A stretch of 64,000 bases of DNA from Gloeophyllum trabeum ATCC 11539 (lineage: Eukaryota > Basidiomycota > Agaricomycetes > Gloeophyllales > Gloeophyllaceae): the NCBI RefSeq assembly GCF_000344685.1, contig NW_006920412.1, positions 909,705 through 973,704 on the forward strand, in the 5' to 3' direction. Numbering within the stretch: position 1 is the stretch's first letter; the number at the start of each line of letters is the position of its first letter. Position numbers and translations under genes: made by a program. Shown here piece after piece: positions 1 to 11,950 of the stretch. Below the pieces are notes generated by a model. It worked only from the letters and a program-made list of their open reading frames with translations, made no database searches and had not been told where the DNA came from.

Positions 1-806
1 TTTTTGATGTATTTCGATGAATAGATTATTCTATATACATTGAAAAGTGCAAGTACCAGGCTCCTCGATGCAAAGTAACCCCAGACCTTTGAAGATTGTG
101 TATATAAATCTACTTCAACTTTGATAAAAATACAGCGACAGTAGCTGCCGCACTATTGTGGTAAATAACTGTTCACTGCTTTCTTTGTTGAAGTGGGAGG
201 ATTCCCGTACCTACTCATGTTCACCGGAAGTACATGCAGTCAACAATTCAGATATACAATATTCTGTTATTGACAGCTACAATGTCCATGTCCCCGTCGA
301 CGCGCGGCGAGCAGAGGAGATGCTCGAAGGGCGGCTGAGGTGCGACGAGAAAGCCACCTCGAAATCCAAATCGGGCAGTCGACGAACGTCAATAAACCGA
401 CGCGCGTAGTCGCTTAGCCGCCTTACATAATTCCGGTAAAACCTCGGACGACGAGTTGGGCCAGCCGTCTCATAGCGTCCTCATCCTCACCGTTCGGCTT
501 AATCAGGAAATACAACTATAAATAAACTACATTATATAAGCCATATTAGATAACATCTTCACACACGCCCTAGCAGAGAGGATCGAGGACGCGAGACGGA
601 TGGTTCTAGGAGCCTGACTGCGATGGCGAAGAACGGTCACTTGACAGGCGCGTCCTCCTAGGCACGTGGCATATTTACGTAAATTAGCTTAGGAGTTGCG
701 ACGAGCATCCCAACTGCCGTTATTGACAGGTCCTGGTTATTGACGCGACTTGCGACGTACAAGCTTGACTTTTGGCTCGGCCTTGCTCGATTTCGATGCA
801 CAATCC
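1..806. other. 5' intergenic region with no confident gene
   Basis: No recognisable complete gene lies here. It holds the upstream region of the CCCH/AAA+ gene that starts at 807, including a CACGTG palindrome at 663-668, about 140 bp before that ATG. On the minus strand, 423-515 reads as a 30-codon open segment beginning LYFLIKPNGEDED and ending VVRGFTGIM-stop. It is preceded by an acceptor-like TATAG, and a strong GTAAGG donor overlaps its end. It could be an exon of an unannotated minus-strand gene, but I found no in-phase partner exon. Confidence 0.5.
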
Positions 807-3800
807 ATGCCGGTGCCTGACCCTCCATGGAAAGTACGGAGTGAGTGAAACATAGCTTGTCTAGTCTGGTTGCTAACATGATGTTGAACCTCAACTGCAG
901 CGCGGCCATGTCCCTTCTACTCCCAGGGTCGATGTTTGTTTGCTGACGCCTGCAACTACCTGCACGACGTCAAGATCAAAGCGACTCCTATCATTACCAA
1001 ACAGGAGCTTGCGGAGGCCGCCGAGCAATCCCGAGGTTATGCTGTAGAGGAGGGAAGGGATACCGGGGACCGAGCATCCCGGAGAAGCATGAGTCGTCCT
1101 ACATCAATTGAACGTTCCCCAAGAATGCAAAGTCTCCTGGCGGCCTTAGGTGATGTCCTGCCTCCAGAGGATGACCCGACCTGCGAAGATCCCGAGGAAA
1201 CCCTTGTACTGCCTAAGGCTGAGGCTGCCTCTCCGCCGGCGGAAGGCGCAAGAAATCATGGAGAGCCCGGCTTTGCTATAGATGAGGATGCCCTACGGCG
1301 TTTTTCTCATTCTGCTCACAATCCATCTGCCACAGAAGAGATTCGGACAGTACAGGAGGATAGCATACGCGCGGGTAGAGAAATAATCTTTGCCGAGGAA
1401 GAAGATGACAATCCGATTGAGGAAGATTCTGTCCATTCTGAGGAGGACGATACCATCCGTCCTGGTCATGGCAGCTCTCATTCCACGCCAGTGAAGGATC
1501 CATTGACGCCAGTCGATGCTGTTGCTGAGGAGCAGCCTTCCCTGACCGCTACAGAATCCCACGTCAGCGACCTTGGGTTCGACATGTTGTCGCCAGTGAG
1601 CATGGGCGGTGCCCCTCCCACCCCGTTCCCCCTTCAATTATGCGATCTCGAGCGGACGGACTCGGTAGATTCTGGATATGCAGACAGCTGGACGGGGCCC
1701 ACCCCTTTTGTCCTATCTCCCCCGCGAAGTCCTCGTCCTACCTCTACTCTCAGTATTCTCTCATCGCCTTTCGGTTCGCCTTCTGCGAAGCTATCGGGTA
1801 GCCGTGTTTCAGCGGAGATTTTGCTCTCCCCCAGTAAGGCCATGTTTGCCAAGGACGGACCCAGGGCAAGCAATGAGGAGGATGCTTTGACCACGCCAAC
1901 ATACCATGATGCTGGGAGACGTCGCGATGACGATATTGACTCTTTGGATTCCTTCGAATTGGACGATGGACCAGCCACAAGGGATGCAGGGTGCGAACGA
2001 AGTTCGCCTGCATTTGAGTACGACTTGGATTCGCCTGTGGATGATTCTTTTGATTGCTATCATCATCCTTCAGCTAACTCAACATTGTCCGACGTCAACA
2101 CGGTACCGGAAGTCTCTGGACTCGGCATACTCGATCATTACTACGAGGTCAGCGCTGAGATTTCCACAGCTCCCGAATCAGAGCAAGCGGTCCAGCAAGA
2201 GTCTGCGCCGCTTGTAATAAGGGATCTAGACGCAGGATCTCCATTGTTGTCACAGATCCTGCCCGAACAAGAAGGGCCTGCATCTCCCAGACTATCACCC
2301 CCTCAATTCACAAACCCCTTCGACAGCGCCGAAGGTGGAAGTGTGGCGAGCTTTGGCGATGAATCTTCATACCTCGGCTCCACGTCGTTCTTCTCTTCCT
2401 TCCCACTTCCCCCGGCCGACGTGCCCACTGCTGCAGTGCAGCCAATTCATCCAGGACGAGCGTGGGTCCCGGCGGCCCCCTCTCAGCCCTTTAGTCCCCC
2501 GACTTCCGTTCGCGCCTTTAGCCCCACAGCCTCCGCTCGCGCCTTTAGTCCCCCGACCTCCGCTCGTGCGTTCAGCCCACAAACCTCCGTCCGTGCGTTC
2601 AGTCCTCCGACCCTACTGTCACCAGCTATCAAGGTCGATCACGTGCCAGCTTCAGGATCACCAATCCGCCCACGATCTTCCCTGGCCTTTGTCCACCGAG
2701 TTGAGGTCGACAGGCCTGCGCGAGGCGCTGCATCTGAGGCGGGTAGCGATCATTCGGAAGGGCATAGCCGTAATACTCCTTCGTTTGAGCTCCCTTCAAA
2801 GAAGGTCCCGTTCGGCTTCCGTCAGAAGTCATCTTCGGTAGGTGCGGTAGCACTGCTTGGGTTATCCGCTCATTTTCACACAGGCAAAGAGAACTTCACT
2901 GGTACCCGTCGGTAACGTAGATACTCGTCCGAGCTCGCCGTCCTTAGCAACGACGAGAACGGGAGAACGGTCGGTGTCGCCTGCATCTTCTATATCGAGG
3001 GAAAGCTTCGTCGAAGGTTCTTCTAAGCTCAGGCCACTACGTTTAGTGAGCATCATTCTCCTTTGCTGTGTCGGAGGACGCTAATACACGCATAGTCTCG
3101 CGTTCTTAGTCCGACATCCTTTGAATTCTCTGAGGCTGGGCCATCTTCGAGACCCTTATCTCTGCAAAGCTCAAACGGTCAGTGACGGTCCCTTGTCCCT
3201 TCGTCCATGATTTTTACTTGCCTGTTTCAGATCCATCGCACACACTCGCATCAAGACCTCAATCTCCAAGTGTATCATCAGAACAATCCATATCAGACCT
3301 TCAACTGGTGAGTCTCACCGGCTTTCGTGCGTCACGTCCGGTGACGTTGTCGCGTTCAGCTCTCCTCCGCACGTTCGTCATTGATACCCGAAGACATACG
3401 CAATATGCTAGCATGGAATAACCAAACATCTGGACCTCAACATAGTAATCAAACAACTAATCGGAATAGCTTCGCACCGCCTAGATCAGCACCTATTAAT
3501 CGCCCTATATCCTGGCTGAAGTTCTCGCATACCCGACCGAACTCACGCGCTTCGTTATATGAGAACTCTCCTGCTCGTGCATTAAGCAGGCTTTCTGAGC
3601 CTGCCTGGGGGCATACGCAGGACGATGCATTCGATGAGGAAGATAATGACGATGCCTACGACCCTTATGACCATACCATTCGCAAACCGCTATCAGCTCT
3701 GCCTCGCACAGTGCCACGCTCCCGGCCTGCATCCATGCTGCTTTCACCTTCACCCACCCCCAAGCCGACCTTAATGTTTGCGATTGCTAGTGACGATGTG

Positions 3801-5342
3801 GAGGAAGTGCGGCGTGTGCTGGAAAGTGGTGAAGCAGAGCCGAACGCGCAAGTTGGCCCGCAGTCGGCTTTGGCGTTTACATTGACGAATGATCGGCTCA
3901 AGAACAAGATCGGGATTGTGAAAGAGCTTCTTGCTCATGGCGCTGACCCGGCGGCTCTTAGGAATCCGGACTCGAATCCGCCCGAGGCTTTGACTCAGGA
4001 CCAGGTTTCTCTGCTTAGCCCTCCACCTAGCACCACGTTGGATGGCATGGACCCGGCGACTCGGTAAGCCACGATTTGTCGAACTTTACCTACCAAGGGA
4101 TCCTCATATTGTATTTGCCCACCAGCTATTTCATCTCTAAAGCTGATAATCCCGATACGCGTCGCGCATCTGCCCTTATCCACCGCTCGTTCTTCCGACC
4201 GCTGGCAAAAGTTCGATATGATATCATTGGCCAGGATCGTGCTCTGGAGCAATTGTTCCGCGTGTTGAGCATGAACTCCCAGCAGTTCTCTGTAGCACCC
4301 CTCGTAGTTCTCCTCTGCGGTTAGTTGTTTACTCGATCGAACGATTGGGGGTTTCCGATGGGCAATCCGTACAGGTCCTAGTGGTCATGGGAAGAGTCTC
4401 TTGGCTCGGAAGTGTACGTCTGCGTATCTGTCACTTCATACCTCATTGACGGCTAATCGTCATACAGTTGGCTCGTTACTCGAAGTCCCTACCCACACGG
4501 TAAACATGACCACTTTGAGATCAACGCATGACATATGGTTGTCCCATTCTATGAATCCCTATGAAGTGAGCTGCTCCAGTCACGTCTATCTCATGCCGCA
4601 GATCTTTTTGATACGTCATCTTAGGAGCCTTCAAGTTCCACGCTTGCCGAGTTCCTCATCGACAACGAAGGCAAACGTTGCGTCGTAGTCCTTGACGTAA
4701 GCTGAGCATAATTGACCGCTTGAAATTTCACGAGGCTCACATCACCGCAGGAAATAGACAAGACGGAAGACGAGAAATTCCTGCTGTCTTTGCTGATGCC
4801 GTGGGAGATAGGTAAACAACCCGAATAATTGTTTAGACAGTGCTGATATGCGTTTCTGCAGGCCGTTGTTCGCCCGAAGCCGGTCGTCGCCATATTGATG
4901 TGCGAAACGTCATTTGGATAGGGACGGCGAACATCGGACACGACCTGGTATTCGCCTATGAAGCTGAAAGGCCAGATCCGTATTCCATGTTGTCCAGAGA
5001 GGAATACGTAGAGCTTATGAGACAGTTCCGACCCGTCGTCTCGGACCGGCTAGGGGTAAGCAGTCACTTCTCAATGCAAGTCCTTTCCCTTCTAATGAAC
5101 GATAGGCATCTCTGGTCTCTCGAATGACAACAGTCCTTCCGTTTGTTCCTTTCACCGAGGATGAGAAGATGGCCATAGCTGCGGAAGCCCTCTATACCCT
5201 AGGAAAGGACCTAGTGCAGACTCTCCCGTCTGAAACTGTCGAGACTATGCTGAGAAGAGCCATGGATGACTATCTCCCGGATGAGGGAGCACGATGTTTG
5301 TACAGGAGTGTATCTACGCAGCTATTAGACTTCTCCATGTGA
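807..5342 (+). CDS. CCCH zinc finger, ankyrin and Clp-type AAA+ ATPase protein
   Basis: Thirteen or so exons join in phase into a protein of about 1,300 residues. The start is ATG 807, followed by a 60-nt intron (841-900, branch TGCTAAC). Residues 15-33 form a CCCH finger, C-x7-C-x5-C-x3-H. About 650 low-complexity Ser/Pro/acidic residues follow. Exon 3360-4063 carries ankyrin-like helices (MFAIASDDVEEVRRVL, then GIVKELLAHGADP). The C-terminal third is an AAA+ module: Walker A GPSGHGKS split over exons near 4320/4375, Walker B CVVVLDEID near 4670-4760, and a sensor-like IWIGTAN near 4915. The order ankyrin then Clp-like AAA+ recalls animal CLPB/Skd3, but the CCCH finger and absence of a mitochondrial presequence differ. 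Phases checked at junctions 840/901, 2837/2884, 3045/3096, 3177/3231, 3307/3360 and 4063/4126 all agree, favouring one gene over two. Function is unknown; ATP-driven remodelling with RNA contact is inference. Confidence 0.75.
2490..2612 (+). repeat. Coding 27-bp tandem repeat (FSPPTSVRA)
   Basis: About 4.5 imperfect copies of a 27-nt unit encode the nonapeptide FSP-P/T/Q-T/A-S-V/A-R-A within the disordered part of the CCCH/AAA+ protein. The units differ mainly by synonymous or conservative changes. Such a coding minisatellite is likely length-variable between strains. Its regular Ser-Pro dipeptides could be proline-directed phosphorylation sites (inference). Confidence 0.8.
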
Positions 5343-5577
5343 GATTTGGGTGCTGTTCGTTCTCTCGAGCCATGATCTCTCAGTGTGTACTAAAGTGGCA
5401 GGCGTTTTCCCTCTTTTGGATAAACCACGTGATCTTCCATTGAAGTTTACACCGAAGATCCAAGCTTTGCAACTTCAAGCTCAAGGCTCGCAGCTGGTCC
5501 TTACAGCGCGCTACTTCCAAGCTTCTCTCTTGCATGCTTCGACCTGTGTCCTAGTGAATGTAGGATCGACGGCTGAA

Positions 5578-8500
5578 ATGATGCATCCTGCCTGGCGAGA
5601 TGCTTGCTTGAAGGTTTTGCTCGGGGGTCGTCGCGCTCAACTGGCTGTAATCCCCGAAGGCAACACCAGAGTTTGGTCGTGCAGTCATGACAGAGGGTTC
5701 CATACTTCCCCGAGCTCGAGAGCGGCTCAGAGAGCCCAGGCGCCGGCCATGGAGGACTACCCTAGCGAGGTCATCCGGTACGTCTTGGTCAAAATGGGTT
5801 GACGGGACGATCATAATAGAGCGGTACTCTAGCAATTTCTCTATCATAGCACACATTGGTATGATATACAATACCTTTCTCTCAGTCATGACTTCAATGG
5901 ATGGGATTTAACTAGACCACGGCAAGTCAACGCTAGCAGACAGGTCAGTGCTGCGCTAAACCTCCTGACATTGCACTCATATCAGGGACTTCACAGGCTC
6001 CTTGAGGTGCCCCAGATCCATAGTACTCCCAGACATAGAGTGTTGAATAGTACGATTCTAGCTTACCGGAACGGTCCCGAAACTTCGGAAGGATAATCAA
6101 CAAGTTCTTGACAAGCTGAAGGTCGAGCGAGAGCGCGGAATAACAGGTTAGCATTCTCTCCCCCTTTCCCGGGCAGACGAGGTAGGCCTGTCACCAACGT
6201 CATGCTCTCGCTGGTACATCATTATCCGTCCTGGAGGAATCCCAATCCTTGCGATGCAACGTAGCTGATAGGCTCGTAAAGTGAAGGCCCAGACTGCTAG
6301 CATGTTCTATAGCTACATGAATAAACGTTATTTGCTCAATCTTATCGATACGCCTGTACGTCCATCTGTCGCGAGTCCCTTAAGAGGATGCTGAATCTCT
6401 GGAAATCGCTACTTCTTCGCAACGTTGCGTGTGCGGTACCGTTAGGGACACGTTGACTTCTCTTGGGAAGTAGCAAGGTCGCTTGCGGCATGTCAAGGTG
6501 CTTTGCTTCTTGTGGATGCCACACAAGGCGTCCAGGCCCAGACCTTGAGTGTTTTCCACGTCGCGAAGGAGAAAGGCTTGGTTATAGTCCCAATTCTTAA
6601 CAAAGTAATTTCATCGCGAACCATGTCGAAGGATGCTGTCCGGACTCACATACTCTTCCCTCAGATCGATCTTCCTGCTGCCCAGCCAGAACTAATGGCT
6701 GCGCAGATGCAATCGACATTCGGAGTCGACCCTTCAGATATCTTACACATATCTGCGAAGACTGGCAAGGGAATAGAAAATGTACTACAAGCCATTATTG
6801 AACGCATACCTCCACCAGCATCGGCATCTGCAAAGAATGACAACCGGTTAAAAGCGTTCCTGTTCGATTCATCGTAAGTGTAAAGTTCACTCAAAGCGTT
6901 CGGCCGCTGAGCTTGGCATTTTTGTAGTTATGATAGATATAGAGGAGTAATATCGCTGGTATCCATACAATCTGGTGTATTACAGAAAGGTATGTGGGGT
7001 GTAGATGCGTCAAGATTCCTTGTTTAACCGCAGTCATACTTTCCAGGTGATAGAATACAGTCCATGGCGACGTCTAAACGATATGAAGTAACGGATTTGG
7101 GGATAATGTCTCCTGAGGAGAAGCCAACCGCTTCACTCAGGGAAGGTCAAGTGGGCTGGATGGTTTGTGGCATGAAGGACAGTGCAGAAGGTGAGCCTAG
7201 TACATTTCTACAGCATGTTTGGTCCTTCCTTTCTCTTGCATGTGGACCAATCCTATCCTGCTACTGAGGAGATGTGCTGACTGAACTGTCGACCTCTACT
7301 AGCCCACGTCGGGGATACCATGCACAGGGTCGGAGAGACAGTAGAACCTATGCCGGGATTCAAACTCGCGAAAGCCATGGTTTGTTGAGCGACTTATCTC
7401 CCCCATCTATCATATTACCAACTCATATTTTACAAACATCAGGTTTACGCAGGTATTTTCCCGGTTGACAGTAATGACTTCGTCAAATTGGAAGAGTCTA
7501 TAAAGAGGGTATGCTTCGTGATCTCAAAGATACAAGGGCACCTGATAAATACTGATAAAATACAATTCAGTTAACGCTGACCGACCGCTCCGTTACGGTG
7601 TCGCGAGAGTCTTCCACTGCCCTAGGCCAGGGTTGTCGACTGGGCTTCCTTGGTACCCTGCATATGGACGTATTCAGGCAAAGGCTTGAGGATGAGTATG
7701 ATGCCAACGTCATCATAACCGCTCCTACGGTCCCGTACAAGGGTGTGCTATATTTATTCTCTGCCGTAGGAACGCCCTTACTGATAGGACGTACCAGTCA
7801 TCTACAGAGATCGAGAACAACTTGTCAGCAATCCTACGGACTTTCCTGATGTCACCGACACTAGTAATAAAGTGGTAGAGGTCCAGGAACCAGTCGTGAA
7901 CGCATCCATCATCGTGCCCGAAGGTAATCCCGGCATACTCCGTTATTGCTACTGTCTACTCACCGCTCGAATTGCTAGAATACCTCGGTGAAATGATGGA
8001 TTTGTGCTTTGCCCATCGCGCGGAAGAGATGGATTATCGTTATCTCGACGTATCGGGAGTAACCTCGTCGAGAATACTGTTGAAGGCTGTGATGCCGCTT
8101 AGTGAAATCGTGACAGACTTCTTCGATAAGTTGAAGAGCAGGTCATCAGGTTTTGCTAGCTTCGAGTGAGTGGACCTTCCTCGTTGTAGAACCGTTATGA
8201 ACCCACATCAGCTACGAGGACGCTGGATACAAGGCCAGCAATCTAGCCAAGGTACAGTATGATCCCAAGATAGTTGAGGAAGGTCCTAATGCTACTCCTT
8301 GCGCTCGCGTAGATGGTGTTTCTGATCAATGGTAAGCCGGTCGATGCCCTGGCTCTAATCGTGCACCGCTCCGCGGAGCAAGCGGTAGGCCGAGCATGGG
8401 TGAAGAAACTTCGTAAGTCTGGACTACTACTACGGCGATCCTTACCGACATTGTCATGAAAGACAAAGTAATTCCTCGCCAGTTGTTTGAAGTGCCGATT

Positions 8501-8758
8501 CAAGCTGCCATTGGCAAGAAGATTGTGGCAAGGGAGACATTGTCTGCAATGCGTGCAGACGTTACAGCCGGTCTATACGGCGGTCAGTACCACCTTTCGA
8601 TCGCTACGCATCACACTGACTTGGTTGCTACAGGCCATCACGAACGTAAACTAAAGCATCTAGAGAACCAAAAGGAGTCGAAACGGCGCATGAAGAAAAT
8701 TGGCAGCGTAGATCTGCCTCAAGAAGCCTTTTTTGATATCCTCAGTTCCAAGAGCTGA
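5578..8758 (+). CDS. GUF1: Mitochondrial translation factor GUF1 (EF4/LepA family GTPase)
   Basis: This is a membrane-associated mitochondrial GTPase of the LepA/EF4 family, thought to back-translocate or remobilise mitoribosomes. The chosen ATG at 5578 gives an Arg-rich presequence containing RGFHTS, typical for matrix import. The GTPase motifs are split over many small exons: G1 DHGKSTLAD (5913-5941), switch region RERGIT (about 6130-6150), G3 DTPGHVDF (6348 and 6448-6460), G4 NKID (about 6600/6664) and G5 ISAKTGKG (6751-6774). The LepA-type C-terminus follows, ending in a Lys-rich [14 protein letters not shown]. No frame break was seen. It lies 235 bp downstream of the AAA+ gene on the same strand, with a CACGTG at 5426-5431 before its start. 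Its stop is 294 bp from the convergent eIF2B-beta gene. Identity is secure; exact exon edges are by eye. Confidence 0.9.
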
Positions 8759-9052
8759 TCTATGATGCATCCCAAGAGTACACTACATCCTACTACAACG
8801 TACAGTATTGTTCTGCATGCCATCATCTGCTGTGCATATTCAAGAAGATCGGATACCTGACTATGGCAAGAGTTGCCAGAATGACCTGTCCGATTCTCTG
8901 CAGCGGCAGAATGCGCTGTATCCTCCACGATAGCATCCATATCCAGAGAACCGCCCGAATTGGCGAACTCGCAGAGTAGCATGACCGTGGTATCTCTCCT
9001 TGTATCTCGTATGTAGGGAGGCCCGTAGGCCTGTCGGTCTACCCTGGTGTGA

Positions 9053-10534
9053 CTATAGCTCATGATCGTCGTCGTCATAGCTTTCCTTTATGAGACTGGC
9101 CAAGGTGTCAGCTGATCGAATGCGGCCTAAACTTCAACGACTTACCGATACACGGACGATGGTGGGTGATCGCCACTGATGGCAAGTCAGTGTGAGCATA
9201 ACATGCCGACACCAATAAGCCAACTCACTCGTTTGTGATATAGACATCGATCAACTCCGGCCCCACATAGTCGAAGTATGGATTGATAACGTCCACCTTG
9301 TCGACCAGAGACCCCTCCTCAAAACCAAGGACACTGCTCGGATCTGCGAAATCGAGAGCACCGTAATCATGGTACAGGTTCCAGAGTGGGGTAAGCTTGA
9401 ATTGACCGGCACATACGACCACAGGCGTGCTGTGTGCCTGCGCGGCCGAAACAGCGAGGAGCGACCCAGTGATGGCGAACATGCCGCCGTTGGCTAGGAT
9501 CGCGTGCGCTCCGAGGATGCATTTGTTGACTCGGGACATCAGAGCATAAATGGATGAATCGGGTACTAGGAAGCTGGATATGCCCGCTGAGGATAGTGAG
9601 CAGGCCATTTCGTGTCCGCCAAATCTGTAGAGTGATGTAAGAAAAGGCTCCCAGTAATCCGTAAGACCAGCTTACGATGGTGCCGTCTCCGCGACGATGA
9701 CTATGTAATTTCGGTAATGGGCAGCCGCCTTCAAGAACGACTCTACAGTCTTTGAGTGTCCTATGGTCAAAATAATCTCGCTACGCAGATTAGGTGAGTC
9801 CCCCAGATGTCAAGTATAGAGAGGACACTCACTCAGAATGTATATGATCTTTTGCGCTCTTAGAGACATTGTCGTAGACTGTCTCCAGTTCGTCCAGAAC
9901 ATCCTGAATAGCCTCCATCAAGACTGGCTTTAACCCCTTTGCGAAGGAGTCCGGGTCGTTGGGGTCGTTTTCTCTTAAGCTCGTTGACCTTGTATCGGAC
10001 TTCGGAGCGGTAAGATTTTGTTTTCTCGGCTGACCTTGCGACACAAATTTGGATATCGAGAACGAGCTCTTCGCCGTTTGGGTGGATGGCCCCGCCCGTG
10101 AGACGGCCTGGTATTCTTCCCGCACGTGATGCAGGACTTTGCGCACGGTGTTTCCGACGGTATGTTCTGCATTAAGAACGAGAGGAAAAGAATGATGCAT
10201 TTAACGGGTCTATCGATTGTACACGGAAGGAATTTGTGTGGGGGAATAGGCACCTTTTGGCTGCGCCTGAACTAACCTCCGGCCCACCGCTTTAATTATG
10301 TGGATCAGTTGCTCAATATTTGAAAAGCGGGCTTTTGAGACGACTTGTCGGAGGACGAGGACAGTCTCGATAGCTGTCTGGCGCGATCCTACTACTTGTC
10401 TGGTGAGATCATGGAGGGTGAGTGTGTTAAGCACTATGTATAGGAGAGATTACTCACCTTCGCCTTAGTTTTGACACCAGCACTTCAACAATGCGTTGAT
10501 TTGCAACATTTTGCACCTCTGGTGGGATCCCCAT
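9053..10534 (-). CDS. GCD7: Translation initiation factor eIF2B subunit beta
   Basis: This encodes the regulatory beta subunit of eIF2B, the guanine nucleotide exchange factor for eIF2. Exon 1 (ATG at 10534, [13 protein letters not shown]) joins exon 2 through [14 protein letters not shown], the family's N-terminal helical signature. The Rossmann-like C-terminal half contains [29 protein letters not shown] and [12 protein letters not shown], then [15 protein letters not shown]. Small terminal exons give [11 protein letters not shown] and then [17 protein letters not shown] at 9053. About nine short exons are needed, and those checked join in phase. It is divergent from the Cwf18 gene across only 204 bp, which holds CACGTG at 10646-10651 and a TGACGCA-like site on the minus strand just beside it. 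The shared promoter suggests co-regulation of translation and splicing factors (inference). Confidence 0.92.
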
Positions 10535-10738
10535 CGTAGTAATACCAGAAATTTCAAAGCAGTCGAGTGGAAGTACGAATGCAAGCCTTGAGCAGGACAA
10601 AAATAGATCTGACTCACTTCCTGCAGAGTCACGCTTGCGTCACTTCACGTGCCTGTTATCCTTGTCACAGTCGTTGTCAATGTGTTCGGAAGGCTGAACG
10701 AGCTGTGACGAAGTCCATTGCCGCTGCCCCTGCGTACA

Positions 10739-11369
10739 ATGTCTCTCGCAGAAGCATCAGAGTCAAGAAAGGCTCGGCTGATAGCCTTGCGAAAGCGCAA
10801 GGCTGGAGAAGCCGTAGATGACAGGTGCGTATCCGAAGGCCTGTATAAGATTATGCAGTTTGTCCTGACTTATGTTCGCACGTGGTTCAGTGAGGAAGTG
10901 GTCATCCGGACGCGAAACTTTGACCCAGAGACTCGAACATTGAGAAAGCATACTCCAGATATAGAGATGGAAACCGTCGAGAAAGCCGTGGACGGGATAG
11001 CAGAGAAGATCATTGCTGAGGATGAAGAGCGGAGAGCACAAGACTTGGTAAGTTTGTGTCAGAGCTGGTTCTTATTGAATGTGTATTAACTGGGCTATAG
11101 GACTTGTTTAACATTGCCCCAAAACGTCCGAACTGGGATTTGAAGCGCGAAATGGAGAAGAAGATGGCGAAACTGGAGAGGCAGACACAAAGGGCGATAC
11201 ATACCCTCATTCGTGAGTGACAGCAGCAATGGAGGGGTGAGTCACTCGTGTAATATCCCATCCAGGACAGCGATTGGCTGCACAGAAGGGTCAGTCCGAC
11301 GACCTGGTGGGCGCCATGCGCGCACAGGAGAAGGAAGACATGGAGGAGGCCAACTCTGACGAAGAGTGA
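10739..11369 (+). CDS. cwf18: Spliceosome-associated factor Cwf18 (CCDC12 homologue)
   Basis: A small, charged, helical protein of the Cwf18/CCDC12 family, associated with the Prp19/Cdc5 spliceosome. ATG 10739 begins MSLAEASESRKARLIALR. After an intron the family core follows (EEVVIRTRNFDPETRTLRKH), then a helical segment, DLFNIAPKRPNWDLKRE and a Lys-rich coiled coil ending QRLAAQKG. The acidic tail EDMEEANSDEE ends at 11369. Three introns of normal size interrupt it. The length, about 165 residues, matches the family. It shares a short bidirectional promoter with the minus-strand eIF2B-beta gene. Confidence 0.88.
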
Positions 11370-11872
11370 ACGCCCCTCTCGGCTTTCAGGCTTTCGATCA
11401 TTTTATGGTTATAATTTATTGGGCAGAACATTGTATCCATAGGTTCGCGGCAATTGCTTTCTGACACCACTTCACTGCCTACCAGAGACCGCGGGGTACC
11501 TGGTGTTTGTAGGCGTCCCACGATAGGGTTCCCCTTGCTTTACTCTCACCGCGATGAAATTCCCGCCGACCTGCCCTAGTTTTATCGAAGACACGTATCA
11601 TTCGTATCCGTGCGTATCGGTGTCGTTTATGTTTGTTCTTGAAGCTAAATTTAAGCCTTCTGAATTGCGCAGCCGCGCTTCACGACCTTGAACCATCCGA
11701 ACTGGCCGTGCTTGCATCCTTTCAGTTACGGTCGACGGGAACATCTTCAGATAAAACGGCAGCAGAGTTTTCCATTGTCCTGCAAGCCGCGCCCTAAGCT
11801 CGGAAGCGGATGCCAGATCCTGTAGCATTGCCATAAATAGTATACTAAGATCGAGAAACGTGAGAAAAGAAG
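11370..11872. other. Intergenic region, nothing recognised
   Basis: This lies between the Cwf18 stop and the elongin A promoter. A 92-codon open frame on the minus strand (11598-11876) has no recognisable family and no clear splice context. I see only presumed 3' untranslated sequence and upstream promoter DNA. Confidence 0.5.
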
Positions 11873-11903
11873 CCAATGATTGGGATGTGGCAATCTATAT
11901 AAA
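11873..11903 (+). promoter_or_regulatory. CCAAT pair and TATA box upstream of elongin A
   Basis: A CCAAT box at 11873-11877 and an inverted copy (ATTGG) at 11879-11883 sit back to back. A TATATAAA follows at 11896-11903, about 50 bp before the ATG at 11951. Spacing and order fit a fungal core promoter with a Hap-type CCAAT-binding site. This is a motif match only. Confidence 0.55.
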
Positions 11904-11950
11904 CGCTGCTTTCATGCTTTGCTTGTGCTCTCCAACCTTTCCTCTCACTT

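Noticed and set aside
807..4063. Split of the first gene into a zinc-finger gene and a separate ankyrin/AAA+ gene starting near 3402
   Set aside because: All six junctions checked between 840 and 4126 keep the reading phase and no stop intervenes, so one gene is the simpler reading.
11598..11876. Possible small minus-strand gene before elongin A
   Set aside because: It overlaps the CCAAT region, has no recognised family and no splice support.
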